In this document: piece after piece, positions 31,531-40,153 of the stretch
Position numbering within the stretch: the stretch's first letter is position 1
Layout of the letters: every line of letters starts with the position of its first letter
Source: Planctomycetota bacterium
GTDB taxonomy: Bacteria; Planctomycetota; UBA1135; UBA2386
Direction: 5' to 3'
NCBI GenBank assembly: GCA_025459175.1
Contig: JALORC010000064.1
Location: 1-40,187, forward strand
DNA: 40,187 nucleotides
Program-made: the position numbers and the translations under genes
Notes under the pieces: generated by a model
What the model saw: the letters and a program-made list of their open reading frames with translations, nothing else
Database searches by the model: none
Told to the model about the DNA's origin: nothing

Positions 31531-33837
31531 TCAGATCCCGCCGAGCCGCAGTTCGAGCGCGTTGCCGACCACCACTCCGAATGCGTTCGCGGGCGGATCG
31601 AAGGCTGCCCCCTGCGCGAACAGCGACCAGCCGAGGAACGCCGCGTTGGCCGGCAACTGCAGTGTCCACGGCGCGGTGCTGCCGACCGCCGGCAGCACGG
31701 TCAGCAGATCGGGCGCGACGCGCAGCAGACAGCCGGGCATGCCGAGGCCGGCGAGATCGAACGGCAGCGCGCCGCCGGACCACGTCGTGCTCGACAGACC
31801 GAGGATGCCGAGGCCGAGCCCCGGTGCCGGCACCGTCGACAGCTCCATCGTGAACGGCCCGCCGAGCCACGGCAGCGCACTGCCACGCGGCGCCAGCGAC
31901 GGCGCGCCGAGGCTGCCGGCGCAACCGGTGCCGAACGCCAACGCCAGCGCCGGCGCGCTCGGCCCGTAGGCCCAGGTCTCTGCGGTGTAGGTGTTGTTGG
32001 CGAGGCGACCGCCGAACAACAGCGTGCGGCCGCGCGGCTCGTCGAAGGCGGCCGCGTGTTCCGAACGCACGGTGGGCACCGGCGCCGCGGTGCGCGGGGT
32101 CCAGGTCGCGCCGTCGTACTCGTGCACGTCGGTGACGGGACCGTTGCTGCCGTAGCCGTGCATCAGCACGCTGCGGCGCCGCTTGCTGTCGTAGACCAGG
32201 CTGGTCTCGTAGCGGGCCGGGGGCGAGGCGAGCGGCTGCCGCTGCAGCCACGCGGTGCCGTCCCATTCCCACGTGTCGGCGAGGAAGCCGTTGTTGTCGA
32301 GGCCGCCGAACAGCACCGTGCGCTGGCGGTCCTCGTCGTAGCACATGCCGACCCCGAAGCGCCCGCTCGGCCGCAGCAGTGCCGGCCGCAGCGACCACAC
32401 GGTACCGTCCCATTCCCAGGTCTCGTCGCTCATGCCGAGGTTGGTCTGCCCACCGAACAGCACGACGCGATCGCGCGCATCGTCGAACACCATCGCGTGC
32501 CCGTAGCGCTGCCCCGGGTTGATCGCGGCGAGGCGCTGCTGCCAGTTGTTGCCGTCCCATTCCCAGGTGTCGTCCCACCACTGACCGACGCTGCTGTTGC
32601 CGCCGTACATCACGGTGCGCCCGCGCGCCCGATCGTGCGCCATCGCGCTCCAGAACCGGCTCGGCGGCACGGTAGCGGGCGTGCGCGGCGTCCAGCCCGC
32701 CCCGTTCCACTGCCAGGTGTCGGCGAACACGTTGGCGCCGTCCCAACCACCGAACAGCACGATCGCCCCCGCGGCCGCATCGAACGCCATCTGCGTGTGG
32801 CTGCGCCCCGACGGGCGGGTGCCACCAGCGGCCGCCGTCCAGGCGCTGCCGTCGAACACCCAGGTGTCGTCGAGCAGTTGCAAGAACGTGCTGCCGCCGA
32901 ACGCCAGCACGAGGCCGGTGGCGAAGTCGTACGCCATCGCCTGCGCGTAGCGAGCGGGCGCGGTGCCGGTGGCGGGCACCAGGCTCCAGGCGGTGCCGTC
33001 CCATTCCCAGGTGTCGCCGAACGGCACCCAACCCGGCCCCGCGCCGCCGAACAGCACCACGCGGCCGCGGCCGTAGTCGGTCGCCATCGCCTGCCACGTG
33101 CGCGCTGGCGGCTGCGGAGCGGCCGCCTGCTGCGTCCACACGAGCCCGTTCCAGCTCCAGGTGTCGACGAGGTTCTGCCCGCCGCTCAACAGCATCGCGC
33201 CGCCGATCGGATCGTGGGCCATCGCCGCCTGCGACCGCGCCGGTGGCGCGGCGGCCGGCGCCATGGCGGTCCACGCCGCACCATCCCACTCCCAGGTGTC
33301 GCCGAGCAGCACGCCGTTGCTGTCGCCGCCGAACACGACGATGCGGGCGCGGAACAGGTCCAGCGCCATCGCATGCGAGTGCCGACCCGGGGGCGACAGC
33401 GGCACGACGATCGGCGACCAGGTGATGCCGTTCCACTCCCACAGGTCGTTGCGCGACGTACCGAGCAGGTCCTGCCCGCCGAACAGCACCACGCTGCCGC
33501 GGCCCGGGTCGTACGCCATCGCGTGACCGGTGCGCAGCGACGGCGACTGCGGCGGCGTGCGCAGTGTCCACGCGAGTCCGTTCCACTCCCAGGTGTCGGC
33601 GCTCGCTTGGCCGTTGGTGTTGGTGCCACCGAACAACACCATCACCTGCCGCTGCTGGTCGAACGCCATCGCCGGCGCGAAGCGGGCCGGTGGCGACGCC
33701 GACAGCGCGGCGTTCCATTCGACCTGTGCGAACGCGTGGCCGGCAATCAGCAGCGGCAACAGCCCCGCGCACGTGCGCAGCGTCGGGGCAAGGTGGAGGT
33801 CGGAACGGAACGGGACGCGAGCGGAGAGGGATTGCAT
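31531..33837 (-). CDS. Secreted 12-repeat kelch protein with GTGC C-terminal module
   Basis: A 768-residue exported protein. The ATG at 33837 gives the signal peptide ending AGHAFAQ; an in-frame upstream ATG at 33888 would add a basic tail. Residues 39-629 contain twelve kelch-type repeats of about 50 residues, each with an R-x-x-x-A-M-A-x-D strand, VVLFGG and a DTWEWDGxxW strand (for example ADTWEWNGLAW, NDLWEWNGITW, DDTWEWDGNNW). Twelve blades suggest two six-bladed propellers. Residues 630-768 form the C-terminal module, FGTGCAGSLGAPSLAP to VVVGNALELRLGGI, related to the module of the truncated protein at 1-974. Likely a surface or secreted carbohydrate- or protein-binding protein. No enzymatic motif. 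Confidence 0.9.
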   Translation of the reverse strand: MQSLSARVPFRSDLHLAPTLRTCAGLLPLLIAGHAFAQVEWNAALSASPPARFAPAMAFDQQRQVMVLFGGTNTNGQASADTWEWNGLAWTLRTPPQSPSLRTGHAMAYDPGRGSVVLFGGQDLLGTSRNDLWEWNGITWSPIVVPLSPPGRHSHAMALDLFRARIVVFGGDSNGVLLGDTWEWDGAAWTAMAPAAAPPARSQAAMAHDPIGGAMLLSGGQNLVDTWSWNGLVWTQQAAAPQPPARTWQAMATDYGRGRVVLFGGAGPGWVPFGDTWEWDGTAWSLVPATGTAPARYAQAMAYDFATGLVLAFGGSTFLQLLDDTWVFDGSAWTAAAGGTRPSGRSHTQMAFDAAAGAIVLFGGWDGANVFADTWQWNGAGWTPRTPATVPPSRFWSAMAHDRARGRTVMYGGNSSVGQWWDDTWEWDGNNWQQRLAAINPGQRYGHAMVFDDARDRVVLFGGQTNLGMSDETWEWDGTVWSLRPALLRPSGRFGVGMCYDEDRQRTVLFGGLDNNGFLADTWEWDGTAWLQRQPLASPPARYETSLVYDSKRRRSVLMHGYGSNGPVTDVHEYDGATWTPRTAAPVPTVRSEHAAAFDEPRGRTLLFGGRLANNTYTAETWAYGPSAPALALAFGTGCAGSLGAPSLAPRGSALPWLGGPFTMELSTVPAPGLGLGILGLSSTTWSGGALPFDLAGLGMPGCLLRVAPDLLTVLPAVGSTAPWTLQLPANAAFLGWSLFAQGAAFDPPANAFGVVVGNALELRLGGI
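31951..33720 (-). repeat. Kelch-encoding tandem repeat array
   Basis: About twelve imperfect tandem units of roughly 145-155 bases encode the kelch blades. The blocks encoding DTWEWDG (CCCATTCCCAGGTGTC on the plus strand) recur nearly unchanged at 32264, 33000, 33290 and elsewhere, so recombination between blades could change the repeat number. Confidence 0.7.
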
Positions 33838-34023
33838 ACGTGGCCTGCGGAGTCGCGGTGGCGACCGTGCACCCTCGCAAGCAAGCATCGCACCACGCGG
33901 CGAACCACGGGCAACTGTGCGCGCAACCGACGTCCCGTGTGCGGACCACGCACGGATGCGGCCCGCCTACGCACCATGGCCTCGCACGCCTGCGCCACGC
34001 GGCCACCGCGTGCCCGACCCAGC

Positions 34024-34536
34024 TCAGTCATCGCGGCGCCGGCGCACTTCCGCCGCCGGCGCACCGACCGTCGCGCCGCCGCCGACGAACGCCGCGGCCG
34101 CGCCATGGCGATAGACCAGTTCGCCGCCGGCCTGGCCGACCTCGTAGCCGAGCCAGAACACCCCGCAGGTGCCGAGCGCAGTGGCCAGCGCCGCCACGTT
34201 GGCGGCCTTGGGCCGGCGCTGCAGCAAGAACGGCGACAGCGACAGCAGCAGCACGAAGCCCGCCGCCCAGGTGAAGCGCTCGGCGGCCTCCTCGTGCGCC
34301 TCGAGCGCCGCTTCGGGCACCAGCCGCTCGACACGCTCTTCGTCGTTCTCCCCGCTGCGCATCGCCAGCACGCTGGAACCGAGCAGCAGCACCTGGGCGC
34401 CGACGGCGAGCAGCCACGCGCGCAGCGGCAGCCAGCCGCGCAGCAGCGCGATCCACAACACGCCGGTCAGCACCGGCATCAGTACGGCGAGGGCGATCGG
34501 CAGATGAACGAGTTTCGGATGCAGAGGCAGTTCCAT
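34024..34536 (-). CDS. DUF2231 membrane protein
   Basis: A 170-residue integral membrane protein from the ATG at 34536 (MELPLHPKLVHLPIALAVLM). Family marks are the opening HPKLVHLPIAL with His6 and His11 and the later GGELVYRHGAA (137-147), plus a central His81 in EAHEEAAERF. Four hydrophobic helices are visible at about 12-32, 38-57, 88-106 and 112-134. Membrane-embedded His residues of this spacing suggest cofactor binding, for example heme, as in cytochrome-like DUF2231 proteins; this is inference. The gene diverges from a membrane-bound LuxR-type regulator at 34630, with 93 bases between, so that regulator is the likely controller. Confidence 0.88.
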   Translation of the reverse strand: MELPLHPKLVHLPIALAVLMPVLTGVLWIALLRGWLPLRAWLLAVGAQVLLLGSSVLAMRSGENDEERVERLVPEAALEAHEEAAERFTWAAGFVLLLSLSPFLLQRRPKAANVAALATALGTCGVFWLGYEVGQAGGELVYRHGAAAAFVGGGATVGAPAAEVRRRRDD

Positions 34537-34629
34537 GAGTTCCTCGAAAAGGGATGCAGCGCACAACGACCGGTTCGGCCGAAGATCGCAGCGACACACC
34601 CCTCACATCCGTGATAGGGTCGATGCCAT

Positions 34630-35214
34630 ATGGACTTGCGCACGGAGCATGCGTCGGATGCCGGATCCGAATCGGCGCTGCTGCGCTGGCTGATGGCGCT
34701 GTTCCTGCTGGTCGCGATATTGGCCATCGCCGACCTGGTGGCCGATTCCGGCGAAGGTTCCTCGCTCGGCCACGTGCTGGCCGAAGGTGCGATCGTGGTC
34801 GCGGGCCTCGTCGGCATCACGATCGCCCTGCGCCACATCCGCCGTCTGCGGGCCGGCGAACGGCAGGCCCTCGCCGAAGTGCGTAGCCTCGACCAACGCC
34901 TCGCCGCCACGCGCGAGCAGGCGGAACGCTGGCAACGAGAGACCCAGGAACTGCGGCAGGGTCTCGGCCTCGCCATCGAACGGCAGCTGGTGGCGTGGTC
35001 GTTGACCAAGGCCGAGCAGGAGATCGCACTGTTGCTGCTGAAGGGCCTCAGCCACAAGCAGGTCGCCGCCGTGCGTCAGGTCGGCGAATCCACGGTGCGG
35101 CAGCAGTCGCGCGCGATCTACCAGAAGGCCGGCGTCGACGGCCGGCACGATCTGGCGGCGTTCTTCCTCGAAGGACTGCTGGCGCCGCCGGGCTGTGGCG
35201 AGTCCGCCGACTGA
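34630..35214 (+). CDS. Membrane-bound LuxR-type HTH regulator
   Basis: A 194-residue protein with an unusual layout. Two membrane helices lie at about 18-38 and 47-68, followed by a charged coiled coil (69-120, RLRAGERQALAEVRSLDQRL) and a C-terminal LuxR/GerE-type helix-turn-helix: LTKAEQEIALLLLKGLSHKQ (125-144) and VAAVRQVGESTVRQQSRAIY (145-164) with YQKAGVDGRHDLAAFFLEGL. AGGG lies 10 bases before the ATG at 34630. The two helices place the DNA-binding domain at the membrane, linked by the coiled coil, so the helices or a neighbour may sense a membrane signal. The divergent DUF2231 gene is the best candidate target or partner. It ends three bases from the stop of the convergent M56 gene. Confidence 0.85.
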   Translation: MDLRTEHASDAGSESALLRWLMALFLLVAILAIADLVADSGEGSSLGHVLAEGAIVVAGLVGITIALRHIRRLRAGERQALAEVRSLDQRLAATREQAERWQRETQELRQGLGLAIERQLVAWSLTKAEQEIALLLLKGLSHKQVAAVRQVGESTVRQQSRAIYQKAGVDGRHDLAAFFLEGLLAPPGCGESAD

Positions 35215-35217
35215 ACG

Positions 35218-37053
35218 TCACCGGACGCTGCGCAGCACCTCGAGGCGGGTGCGGGCGCGATCCATCTGCTGCTCGATCGGCATCACTTCGGCCGGCGAAG
35301 CGGCGGCGCGACGGGTGATCAGCCAGCGCAGCTCGGCCTCGGTGGCAGTGATCTCCCCCTCGACCAGACGGCCGACGATCTCCACCTTGCGTTCGAGGGC
35401 GCGCAGCCTGGTCGCAGCGGCTTTGCTCTCGGCGACCTCGACCTGGCCTGCCGCCGTCAACGACTTGAGCCGCGCGGCGCTTTCCTGCTGCACATCGAGC
35501 TCGGCCATCAGGTCCAGATAGCGCGAAGCCAGATCGGCGAGCGCGGACGCGGCGGTCGCGGAGTCACCCATCGAGGCCGCTGCCCGCGGCGGCAACACGC
35601 CGGCGGCATCGCTCTGCGCGCCGAACACATCACTGAGCAGCGGCGACTTTGCCGGTGCCGGCGCACCACCCGACCCAGGGGTTGCTGGCGCCGGCTCCTG
35701 GCCCCTGGGCACCTGCTGACCAGGAAGCTGTTGGTCGGGTCGCGCTGCCGGTCGCGCTGCCGGTCGCGCCGCCGGTCGCGCCGCGGCAGAGGTGCCGAAC
35801 TCCTGGAACGCGTCGGCGCCGAAGTCACGCGAATGAAACTGCGGGGCATCGCCCTTGCTGCGCAGCGCCGCCAGCTCGGCACGCAGCAGCGCGATCGTCT
35901 CGATCGCCTGGCGCAGTTCGGCATTCTGCTGCTGCAGCGGCGAGACCGGTTCCTGCGCCGCCGCCGGCACCCCGAACACGCTCGCCGCCGCGCCGACGAG
36001 GCACAGCATCGCGACGGACTGGGCGGCGCGGCGCAGCCGCGACGTGGACATCGACAACGAACCTTGACGTTGCAACAGCATCTGGATCCTCCGGTAGAAC
36101 TCGGACGGGCGCCGGAACACGGCGATGGTGCCGACCGCCGCGACCGTCGGGTCGTTGCGCTCGGCGAGCTCGATCAGGGCGCGCGCATACTGCTGGCGGC
36201 CGTCGATTGCGGCCGCGGCTTCGTCGGCCAGCAGTTCGCTGCAGAAGCGGACCTCGCGACACAGCCACCAGAACAACGGATGGCAGAACAGCGGCACCGA
36301 CAGCCACGACAGCAGCCACAGCGCACGCACATCGCCGGCGCTGAGGTGCGCGGCTTCGTGCCGCAGCACTGCATGCAGGGCAACGGCGTCGGATTCGGCG
36401 AGCAGCGATCGCGGCACCACCACGACCGGTCGCAGCACACCGCCACAGAACGGCCGCACCGCGCGTGGGCTGCTCAGCACCCGCGTGCCACGCGGCCACT
36501 GGATGCCGCGCCAGTGCACGCTCGGTACCGGTTTGCAACCGGCCAGCAACCGAGCCAGCCGGAGACGGCCGACCAGCAGGCGCACCAACATGATCACTGC
36601 GCCGGCCGCATAGACCGCCGCGAGCAGCAGCGGCCACGACCACCGGGACGTGGCGGCGGGCGCAGCGATCGCATCTGCAGCCGAGCTCACCGACGCCAGG
36701 TTGTTCGCCGGCAGCGGCGAGGATGCCCGCTGCGAACCTCTGTCCAGGCTGGCCAGTGCCGCTTGCAGACGAGACAGTCGCTGCTCCGCGGTCATCCCGG
36801 CGACGGCCTCCGCGCCGAGCACCTGCTGCTCCGAGTCCGCGGTGCGCAGCGCCAGCCGCGGCAACGGCCACAGACCGACCACCAGATAGAGGCCGACCCC
36901 GAGTGCCGTGACGAGCCCCAGCCAGCGGCGCTGCAACGGAGCACGGTGCAGCAGCATCGCCAGCACGCCGGCCAGCAACACCGCGGTGACCCCGAGCAGC
37001 AGCGCCGGGCCATGCACGGCCAGTACCTGGAGCATCGTGAGCAACTCGTTCAT
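35218..37053 (-). CDS. M56 family (BlaR1/MecR1-like) membrane metallopeptidase
   Basis: A 611-residue protein. Membrane helices appear at about 15-36, 43-62, 140-162, near 246-264, and 343-362. The zinc-protease site is HEAAH at 232-236 in AVLRHEAAHLSAGDVRALW, with the third-ligand region FCSELLADEAA (270-280) and HPLFWWLCREVRF before it, as in BlaR1. After the last helix comes a coiled coil (LQQQNAELRQAIETIALLRA), an Ala-Arg-Pro repeat linker, a Pro/Gly-rich stretch, and a long C-terminal coiled coil with LASRYLDLMAELDVQQESAA and TRLRALERKVEIVGRLV. There is no penicillin-binding sensor domain, so beta-lactam sensing is not supported. The ATG overlaps the BlaI stop (ATGA). The family senses a signal and cleaves the BlaI repressor. 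Confidence 0.9.
   Translation of the reverse strand: MNELLTMLQVLAVHGPALLLGVTAVLLAGVLAMLLHRAPLQRRWLGLVTALGVGLYLVVGLWPLPRLALRTADSEQQVLGAEAVAGMTAEQRLSRLQAALASLDRGSQRASSPLPANNLASVSSAADAIAAPAATSRWSWPLLLAAVYAAGAVIMLVRLLVGRLRLARLLAGCKPVPSVHWRGIQWPRGTRVLSSPRAVRPFCGGVLRPVVVVPRSLLAESDAVALHAVLRHEAAHLSAGDVRALWLLSWLSVPLFCHPLFWWLCREVRFCSELLADEAAAAIDGRQQYARALIELAERNDPTVAAVGTIAVFRRPSEFYRRIQMLLQRQGSLSMSTSRLRRAAQSVAMLCLVGAAASVFGVPAAAQEPVSPLQQQNAELRQAIETIALLRAELAALRSKGDAPQFHSRDFGADAFQEFGTSAAARPAARPAARPAARPDQQLPGQQVPRGQEPAPATPGSGGAPAPAKSPLLSDVFGAQSDAAGVLPPRAAASMGDSATAASALADLASRYLDLMAELDVQQESAARLKSLTAAGQVEVAESKAAATRLRALERKVEIVGRLVEGEITATEAELRWLITRRAAASPAEVMPIEQQMDRARTRLEVLRSVR
35739..35786 (-). repeat. 12-base tandem repeat encoding Ala-Ala-Arg-Pro
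   Basis: Four tandem 12-base units of the type CGCGCTGCCGGT encode consecutive AARP tetrapeptides in the linker of the M56 protein. Two units end in a T variant and two in a C variant, so this is a short in-frame microsatellite-like expansion in a disordered linker. Confidence 0.75.
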
Positions 37054-37439
37054 GCCCCACCTCGCTTGCGTTCGGCCTCGGCGAGCAGTTCGCGCAGCTT
37101 TGCCAACTCTTCGCGGCTCGGCTTGCGGGCGGCGAACGCGCTGGCGACCAGCTGGTCGAGCGCACCGTCGAACACCGACTCGATCAGCCCCGACACCAGG
37201 TCCTTCTTGGTGCGATCGCCCGAACTGACGGCGCGATAGACGAACGAGCGCCCTTCGGTGCGGTGGCTGACGAGGCCCTTGTCCTCCATCAGCCGCAGGA
37301 ACGCCTGCACGGTGTTCTGCACGATCGGCACCTCGTCGCGCAGCGTCTCGTAGACCTCGCGCACGGTCGCCTCGCCGCGCTGCCAGAGCACCTTGAGGAT
37401 CTGCAGCTCTCGTTCGGTCGGTTCGGGCATCGGGGTCAT
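37050..37439 (-). CDS. BlaI/MecI family transcriptional repressor
   Basis: A 129-residue winged-helix regulator. TERELQILKVLWQRGEATVR and EVYETLRDEVPIVQNTVQAF with LRLMEDKGLVSHRTEGRSFV form the BlaI DNA-binding domain (about 8-70). The C-terminal dimerisation segment follows (TKKDLVSGLIESVFDGALDQ and ELAKLRELLAEAERKR). The ATG at 37439 is preferred to the in-frame ATG at 37472 because the palindrome at 37479-37494 then sits 40 bases upstream as an operator, and MTPMPEPTERELQ is a normal start. It is coupled to the M56 metallopeptidase by an ATGA overlap. By family analogy, the M56 protein relieves repression by BlaI. The regulated genes are at least this operon. Confidence 0.92.
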   Translation of the reverse strand: MTPMPEPTERELQILKVLWQRGEATVREVYETLRDEVPIVQNTVQAFLRLMEDKGLVSHRTEGRSFVYRAVSSGDRTKKDLVSGLIESVFDGALDQLVASAFAARKPSREELAKLRELLAEAERKRGGA

Positions 37440-37478
37440 GGTTGCGTTCGGCGGAGTATCGATCGCCGACATCTCCAA

Positions 37479-37494
37479 GCTTAATTTCTTAAGC
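37479..37494. promoter_or_regulatory. AT-rich palindrome upstream of blaI-like gene
   Basis: GCTTAATTTCTTAAGC is an inverted repeat of GCTTAA and TTAAGC around TTTC, 40 bases upstream of the BlaI-type ATG. Its AT content stands out sharply in this GC-rich DNA. BlaI-type repressors bind short palindromes at their own promoters, so this is a likely autoregulatory operator overlapping the promoter. Confidence 0.6.
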
Positions 37495-37574
37495 GTTCGG
37501 TTCGAGGCCGTCAAGGGCCAGCGCCTCGGACCGTGGCATTCGCCCATTCCTTCCCGGCGGCGCATGATGCGTCG

Positions 37575-38204
37575 ATGGACACGGAGCCATACGTCGACCA
37601 GGTCCGCCACTGGCCGCAGCGCGGTCGGGTGGTGCTCGCCCACCACGACGCCACGGCCATCGTCGTCTACCAGGCCTTCCGGCCACAGATCGCCGACGAG
37701 GCGGTCCGCCTCGGCCGCTTCGGGCCGTCGTTCTCGCGCTCGCGCATGAGTTGGATCAAGCCCAACTTCCTGTGGATGATGTTCCGCTGCGGCTGGGCCA
37801 GCAAGGTCGACCAGGAACGGGTGCTGGCACTCTGGTTGCCTCACTCGTTCTTCGACCGTGTGGCCGCCGCCGCGGTGCCGTCGACCTTCGATCCGTCGTC
37901 CGGCGGCACCAAGGACGACTGGTCGCGTGCGGTCGCGGCCTCGGACGTGCGGCTGCAGTGGGATCCCGACCACGGCCCGAGCGGCGCGCCCCAGGCGCGC
38001 AAGGCGGTGCAGCTCGGCCTGCGCGGCGCGATGCTCGCGGAGTATGCGGACCGCGCCATCCTGCGGGTCGAGGACGTGACCACGATGGTGCTCGCCCAGC
38101 GCGAGCACGCGAAGGCGCCGTTCACCCAGTTGCTGACACCACGAGAACGCGCCTACACGCCGCACGATCCGGCGGCGGTGGCGGCGCTCGGCCTCGCCGA
38201 TTAG
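37575..38204 (+). CDS. DUF4291 family protein
   Basis: A 209-residue soluble protein from the ATG at 37575 (MDTEPYVDQVRHWPQRGRVV). Family signatures are AIVVYQAFRPQIADEAV, the strongly conserved MSWIKPNFLWMMFRCGWA with K-x-x-Q-E just after, and a late DRAILRVEDVT. DUF4291 proteins are widespread and their biochemical role is not established to my knowledge. An upstream in-frame ATG at 37533 would add 14 residues, but the chosen start aligns with the family opening. It is divergent from the BlaI-type gene and convergent with ada, and stands alone. Confidence 0.92.
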   Translation: MDTEPYVDQVRHWPQRGRVVLAHHDATAIVVYQAFRPQIADEAVRLGRFGPSFSRSRMSWIKPNFLWMMFRCGWASKVDQERVLALWLPHSFFDRVAAAAVPSTFDPSSGGTKDDWSRAVAASDVRLQWDPDHGPSGAPQARKAVQLGLRGAMLAEYADRAILRVEDVTTMVLAQREHAKAPFTQLLTPRERAYTPHDPAAVAALGLAD

Positions 38205-38219
38205 GAACGGTCGCCGGCG

Positions 38220-39287
38220 CTACAGGCGAACCGTCGCCCCTTCGCGCGAGAGCAGCGCCCGCTTGCGCTCGATGCCCCAGCGATAGCCCGCCAGTTCGCC
38301 GTCGCCACGCACCACCCGATGGCACGGCACGACGACCGCGATCGGATTCGCCGCGCAAGCCGCCGCCACCGCGCGGGCCCCACGCGGCAGGCCGAGCGAA
38401 CGCGCGAGGCCCGCGTAGTCGATCGTGCGGCCCTTCGGTAGCGCCCGCAGCGCCGTCCACACGCGCTGCTGGAACGCCGTGCCCCGCACGTCGAGCGGCA
38501 ACCCCGGATCCGTGGCCTGCCCGTCGACGCACGCGATCGCCGCGCGCACCGAGTCGCGGAACGCGCCGTCGCCGCGCTGGTGCTCGGCCTGCGGGAAGCG
38601 CGCGTGCAGATCCGCGAACAGTGCCTCGTCGTCGTCGCCGAGCAGGATCGCACACAGACCGCGGGCGGTCGCCGCGACCAGCGCGCGGCCGAGACTGCAG
38701 GCCACCACCACCGCCGTGATGCGTTCGCCGCGCCCGCCGTCGCGCGCCCGCTTGGGCAACATGCCGACCGCGCGTTCCGCACCGCGCTGCAGCCGGCTGG
38801 TCGAGCCGTAGCCCGTGCGATGCATCGCCACCGTCACCGCGGCACCGGCCGCCAGTTCTCGCTGCAGCCGCGCGGCGCGGCGCGCCGTCGCATACGCCTT
38901 CGGCGACACACCCACCGCCGCCGTGAACACGCGCTGCAGATGCCACTGGCTGTAGCCACTGCGGGCCGCCAGCTCGGCGAGCGTCGGCGGCTGCTCGCGG
39001 TCGAGCCAACGACACACCTGCGCGACCAGCGCCGTGCGCGCCTTGGCATCGGCATGCGGCGCCAGCGGCTGGCAGCGGCGACAGGCTCGGAAGCCAGCCG
39101 CGATCGCCGCCGCCGGGTCGGCGAAGAACCGCACGTTCTCGCGCCGCGGTCGCCGCGCCCCGCACGACGGCCGGCAGAACACGCCGGTGGTGCATACCGC
39201 GAACACGAACGCGCCGTCGGCAGCCGCTTCCTTCGCCATCACCGAACGCCAGCGCTGCGTGTCGTGGGTCTTGCTCGACGTCACCAT
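38220..39287 (-). CDS. ada: Ada: bifunctional alkyl-DNA methyltransferase and transcription activator
   Basis: A 355-residue protein with E. coli Ada architecture (354 residues). The N-terminal Ada domain has the zinc/methyl-acceptor cysteines Cys38 and Cys42 (TGVFCRPSCGARRP) and Cys69 and Cys72 (RACRRCQPL), the same numbers as in E. coli. An AraC-type helix-turn-helix follows (TLAELAARSGYSQWHLQRVF), then the O6-methylguanine-DNA methyltransferase domain with active Cys322 in VVVPCHRVVRGDG and substrate-binding RGTAFQQRVW. The first domain repairs methylphosphotriesters and, once methylated, turns the protein into an activator of the adaptive response; the last removes methyl groups from O6-methylguanine. 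The ATG at 39287 gives the closest match. AlkB, another alkylation-repair enzyme, is at 19894-20538. Confidence 0.95.
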   Translation of the reverse strand: MVTSSKTHDTQRWRSVMAKEAAADGAFVFAVCTTGVFCRPSCGARRPRRENVRFFADPAAAIAAGFRACRRCQPLAPHADAKARTALVAQVCRWLDREQPPTLAELAARSGYSQWHLQRVFTAAVGVSPKAYATARRAARLQRELAAGAAVTVAMHRTGYGSTSRLQRGAERAVGMLPKRARDGGRGERITAVVVACSLGRALVAATARGLCAILLGDDDEALFADLHARFPQAEHQRGDGAFRDSVRAAIACVDGQATDPGLPLDVRGTAFQQRVWTALRALPKGRTIDYAGLARSLGLPRGARAVAAACAANPIAVVVPCHRVVRGDGELAGYRWGIERKRALLSREGATVRL

Positions 39288-39352
39288 CGCGCCGACGGTA
39301 GCCAATGGCGCCTGGCGCACCTTCCGCTTCGTGCGGTCGAACTCGGAACGCG

Positions 39353-40153
39353 TCACTCCACCCCCTGCTGCCGGTACCACGCCAACAGTTCCTCGACGAC
39401 CGCCATCGCCTTGCCGTGGAAGTGATTGTTGGCGACCACCAGCGTGCGCTTCGCGGTGGCGGCGAGCCGCTGCGTGCGCTGCGCGAGCTGATCCACCTCG
39501 CCGGGTTCGTAGCGCCAGTCGTAGACCTCGTTGCGGGTCGCTCCCTTGCGAAACCACGCGCGATTGCGACCGTGCAGCCGGAAGTAGGCGATGTCGGCCG
39601 GGCCGTTCACCGCCGGCACGTCGCGCGAGAAGCCGCCGACCATGCCCGGATAGTCGAGTGCCAGCACGCCGAGCCCGAGCGCGCGCACCGCGTCGAGTGC
39701 CGGCTGCGCGTTCCACGACGCATGCCGCAACTCAACGAACACCGGTCCGTCCGCCGCGAACGCCTGCGCGATCCGTTGCAGCAATGCGATCGCCGATGGC
39801 GCGAAGGCGAGCGAATGATCGAACTGCGCCAGCAGCCCGAGCATCCGGCCGCTCTCACACAGCGGCGCGAAGCCCTCGCGCACCTGCGCCACCAACGCGT
39901 CGTCGAACCGTCGCTCGTGGGTGAACTGCTGCGGCAGCTTGGCGGTGAAACGGGTGCCGAGATCGGCGGTGCGCTCGGCCCACGAACGACAGTTCTTCGC
40001 CTGCGGCACCGCATAGAACGTGCTGTTGATCTCGATCAGCGGCACCCGCTGCGCCACCGCGCGCAATGTGTCCTTGCAGTTGCGCGGATAGACGACGTCC
40101 TTCCAGTCGTCGTAGCTCCAGCCGGCGACGCCGAACAGCACCTCGCCCTGCAC
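39353..40153 (-). CDS. DUF72 (YecE-like) protein
   Basis: A 266-residue TIM-barrel-like protein with the DUF72 signatures GVAGWSYDDWKDVVYP, PLIEINSTFYAVPQ, FTAKLPQQFTHERR, VFVELRHASW and the late RTLVVANNHFHGKA. The start is uncertain: a GTG at 40153 is used, but the frame stays open to the right edge (codons for CGGRGGRD precede it), so the gene may begin outside the window. The function of DUF72 is not settled. The stop lies 65 bases upstream of ada on the same strand, so the two may be cotranscribed. Confidence 0.88.
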   Translation of the reverse strand: MQGEVLFGVAGWSYDDWKDVVYPRNCKDTLRAVAQRVPLIEINSTFYAVPQAKNCRSWAERTADLGTRFTAKLPQQFTHERRFDDALVAQVREGFAPLCESGRMLGLLAQFDHSLAFAPSAIALLQRIAQAFAADGPVFVELRHASWNAQPALDAVRALGLGVLALDYPGMVGGFSRDVPAVNGPADIAYFRLHGRNRAWFRKGATRNEVYDWRYEPGEVDQLAQRTQRLAATAKRTLVVANNHFHGKAMAVVEELLAWYRQQGVE

